Shown here piece after piece: positions 62,455 through 64,000 of a stretch of DNA of 64,000 nucleotides. A program made the position numbers and the translations under genes. The DNA is from Pseudomonas corrugata. GTDB taxonomy: Bacteria; Pseudomonadota; Gammaproteobacteria; Pseudomonadales; Pseudomonadaceae. The notes under the pieces were generated by a model that ran no database searches, was not told the origin of the DNA, and worked only from the letters and a program-made list of their open reading frames with translations. The stretch spans positions 186,001 through 250,000 of the forward strand of contig NZ_LHVK01000007.1 of NCBI RefSeq assembly GCF_001269905.1. Direction: 5' to 3'. How positions within the stretch are numbered: the stretch's first letter is position 1; every line of letters begins with the position of its first letter.

Positions 62455-64000
62455 ATGAATGATCTGGCCAATTCCACAATGACTACGACTTCCCCTCCCA
62501 AGCGCATTGATTTCAATACGCCTGAGCTGCAACGCAAGCGCCGTATCCGTGCGCTCAAGGACCGCCTGACCCGTTGGTACGTCCTGGTCGGTGGCCTTGC
62601 CGTTCTGGCTGCCATTACCTTGATCTTCTTTTTCCTGGCCTATGTGGTGCTGCCCCTGTTCCAGGGCGCGGATCTGACCGCCAAGGACTCGATCACCCCG
62701 GCCTGGATGCAGGACGCCGGCAAGCCGTTGATGATCGCCATCGAAGAACAGAACCAGGTCGCCATGCGGGTTTCCGACAAAGGCCAGGCGCTGTTCTACG
62801 ACATCGACAGCGGTGCCGAGCTGCGCCGTGTCGACCTGCCGGTGCCAGCCGGTGCCAGCGTGACGTCCATTGGCGAAGACCAGCCCGGCAGCCCGCTGGT
62901 GGCCATCGGTCTGTCCAATGGCCAGGCCCTGGTGTTCCGACACACCTATAAGGTCAGCTACCCGGGCGGCAAGAAGACCATCAGTCCGGCTATCGAATAC
63001 CCTTATGGCGAAACACCTATCGCCTTGAATGAGCAGGGCGCCCCCCTGGAGCACGTCAGCCTCAACGCCACCGATTCGACCCTGCTGATCGCCGGTTCCA
63101 GCGGCGCCCAGTTGCATGTGCTGTCGATCACCAGCGAAGAGAACATGATGACCGGCGAAGTCACCAGCGAGCAGACGCGGATCGATCTGCCGCAGATGAC
63201 CGAGCCGGTGAAGAACATTTTTGTCGACCCACGCCAGCAGTGGCTGTACGTGGTCAACGGCCGGGCCCAGGCCGATGTGTTCAGCCTGCGGGACAAGAGC
63301 CTCAACGGTCGTTACAAGTTGCTGGAAAATGCCGACACCCAGGTCACCACCGCGACCCAACTGGTGGGCGGGATTTCGTTGATCGTCGGCGACTCCAAGG
63401 GCGGCCTGTCCCAGTGGTTCATGGCCCGGGACCCTGACGGCGAGCAACGCCTGAAAGAGATCCGTACCTTCCAGATGGGCACCGCGCCCATCGTCGAGAT
63501 CACCGCCGAAGAGCGTCGCAAGGGTTTCGTCGCCCTCGACGCCGCCGGCAAGCTGGGTGTGTTCCACAGCACTGCCCATCGCACATTGCTGGTGGACCAG
63601 GTGGTCGATGGGCAGGGCGTGTTCGGCATGTCGCCCCGGGCCAACCGGCTGATCGTGGAGCAGGGCGGCAAGCTGAAACCGCTATTGCTGGACAACCCGC
63701 ACCCGGAAGTCTCCTGGAGCGCGTTGTGGGGCAAGGTCTGGTACGAGAACTACGACGAGCCTAAATACGTCTGGCAATCGACCGCCGCCAACACCGATTT
63801 CGAACCCAAGCTGAGCCTGTCGCCGCTGACCTTCGGTACGCTGAAAGCCGCGTTCTACGCCATGTTGCTGGCTGCACCGCTGGCCGTGGCCGCCGCCATC
63901 TACACCGCATACTTCATGGCCCCCGGGATGCGCCGCAAGGTCAAGCCGGTGATCGAACTGATGGAAGCCATGCCAACGGTGATCCTCGGCTTCTTCGCCG
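62455..64000 (+). CDS. pstC: Phosphate ABC transporter permease PstC (cut by window edge)
   Basis: The first 515 codons are present. A membrane helix ('LVGGLAVLAAITLIFFFLAYVVLPLFQ', about 42-70) precedes a large periplasmic segment of about 380 residues, reading like a beta-propeller-like domain ('FVDPRQQWLYVVNGRAQADVFSL'). The permease domain starts near residue 450 ('LSLSPLTFGTLKAAFYAMLLAAPLAVAAAIYTAYFM') with 'EAMPTVILGFFA' at the window end. Such enlarged PstC proteins occur in pseudomonads. The permease moves phosphate across the inner membrane together with PstA and PstB. The start is ATG 62455 or ATG 62479. Confidence 0.92.
   Translation, partial: MNDLANSTMTTTSPPKRIDFNTPELQRKRRIRALKDRLTRWYVLVGGLAVLAAITLIFFFLAYVVLPLFQGADLTAKDSITPAWMQDAGKPLMIAIEEQNQVAMRVSDKGQALFYDIDSGAELRRVDLPVPAGASVTSIGEDQPGSPLVAIGLSNGQALVFRHTYKVSYPGGKKTISPAIEYPYGETPIALNEQGAPLEHVSLNATDSTLLIAGSSGAQLHVLSITSEENMMTGEVTSEQTRIDLPQMTEPVKNIFVDPRQQWLYVVNGRAQADVFSLRDKSLNGRYKLLENADTQVTTATQLVGGISLIVGDSKGGLSQWFMARDPDGEQRLKEIRTFQMGTAPIVEITAEERRKGFVALDAAGKLGVFHSTAHRTLLVDQVVDGQGVFGMSPRANRLIVEQGGKLKPLLLDNPHPEVSWSALWGKVWYENYDEPKYVWQSTAANTDFEPKLSLSPLTFGTLKAAFYAMLLAAPLAVAAAIYTAYFMAPGMRRKVKPVIELMEAMPTVILGFFA

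Overview
This window is chromosomal DNA from a fluorescent pseudomonad, most likely the Pseudomonas fluorescens group. The proteins read like that group throughout. Gene order matches my memory of P. aeruginosa blocks: a cobW/folE2 zinc-starvation cluster, uvrD–GGDEF/EAL–rpiR–pycR–pycA–pycB, aspA–LysR–purEK, and MFS–pstS–pstC. Intergenic gaps carry about ten copies of a REP repeat (core GTGGGAGCGAGCCTGCTCGCGA), mostly as inverted pairs (REPINs). No rRNA, tRNA, CRISPR array or prophage was seen.

Layout. 1-1026: the 5' end of a cardiolipin synthase gene and a DUF3617 protein. 1051-8189: a zinc-starvation island with folE2, a znuCBA-type ABC transporter, two COG0523 (CobW) GTPases, DUF1826 and two small secreted Cys-containing proteins; two near-perfect Zur boxes lie at 4364 and 4883. 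The permease gene is frameshifted so that its reading frame runs into the substrate-binding-protein gene. 8202-16199: housekeeping genes (pdxY, thioesterase, K+/H+ antiporter, SMI1/KNR4, Tim44-like, uvrD). 16453-25010: a cyclic-di-GMP protein, a HexR-like regulator with a matching operator, PycR, and the two-subunit pyruvate carboxylase. 25605-28272: an amino-acid ABC importer and a homocysteine methyltransferase.

28507-41674 is the most unusual part. Two very large toxin-like proteins (1650 and 1537 aa) flank a small metabolic group: two GNATs, a PaiB-like FMN protein and a MocR regulator. The first carries an OTU-type cysteine protease signature in which the His motif precedes the Cys motif (permuted order), followed by an F-box-like segment. 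The MocR gene has a REP element read through in frame and a 12-bp tandem repeat whose units are DnaA boxes or near matches.

42071-54988: an acetylpolyamine deacetylase with a polyamine-binding protein, LysR/SDR/GST genes, a repeat-rich 830-bp gap, an AraC regulator, asparaginase, an AGCS symporter, aspartase and a HypT-like LysR regulator. Asparaginase, amino acid symporter and aspartase together suggest Asn/Asp use via fumarate. 55327-64000: purEK behind a strong leader terminator, small envelope proteins, a mutarotase, a thioesterase, an MFS transporter, and pstS/pstC with Pho boxes; pstC runs off the window.

All assignments come from reading the sequence and family knowledge. No database search was run.
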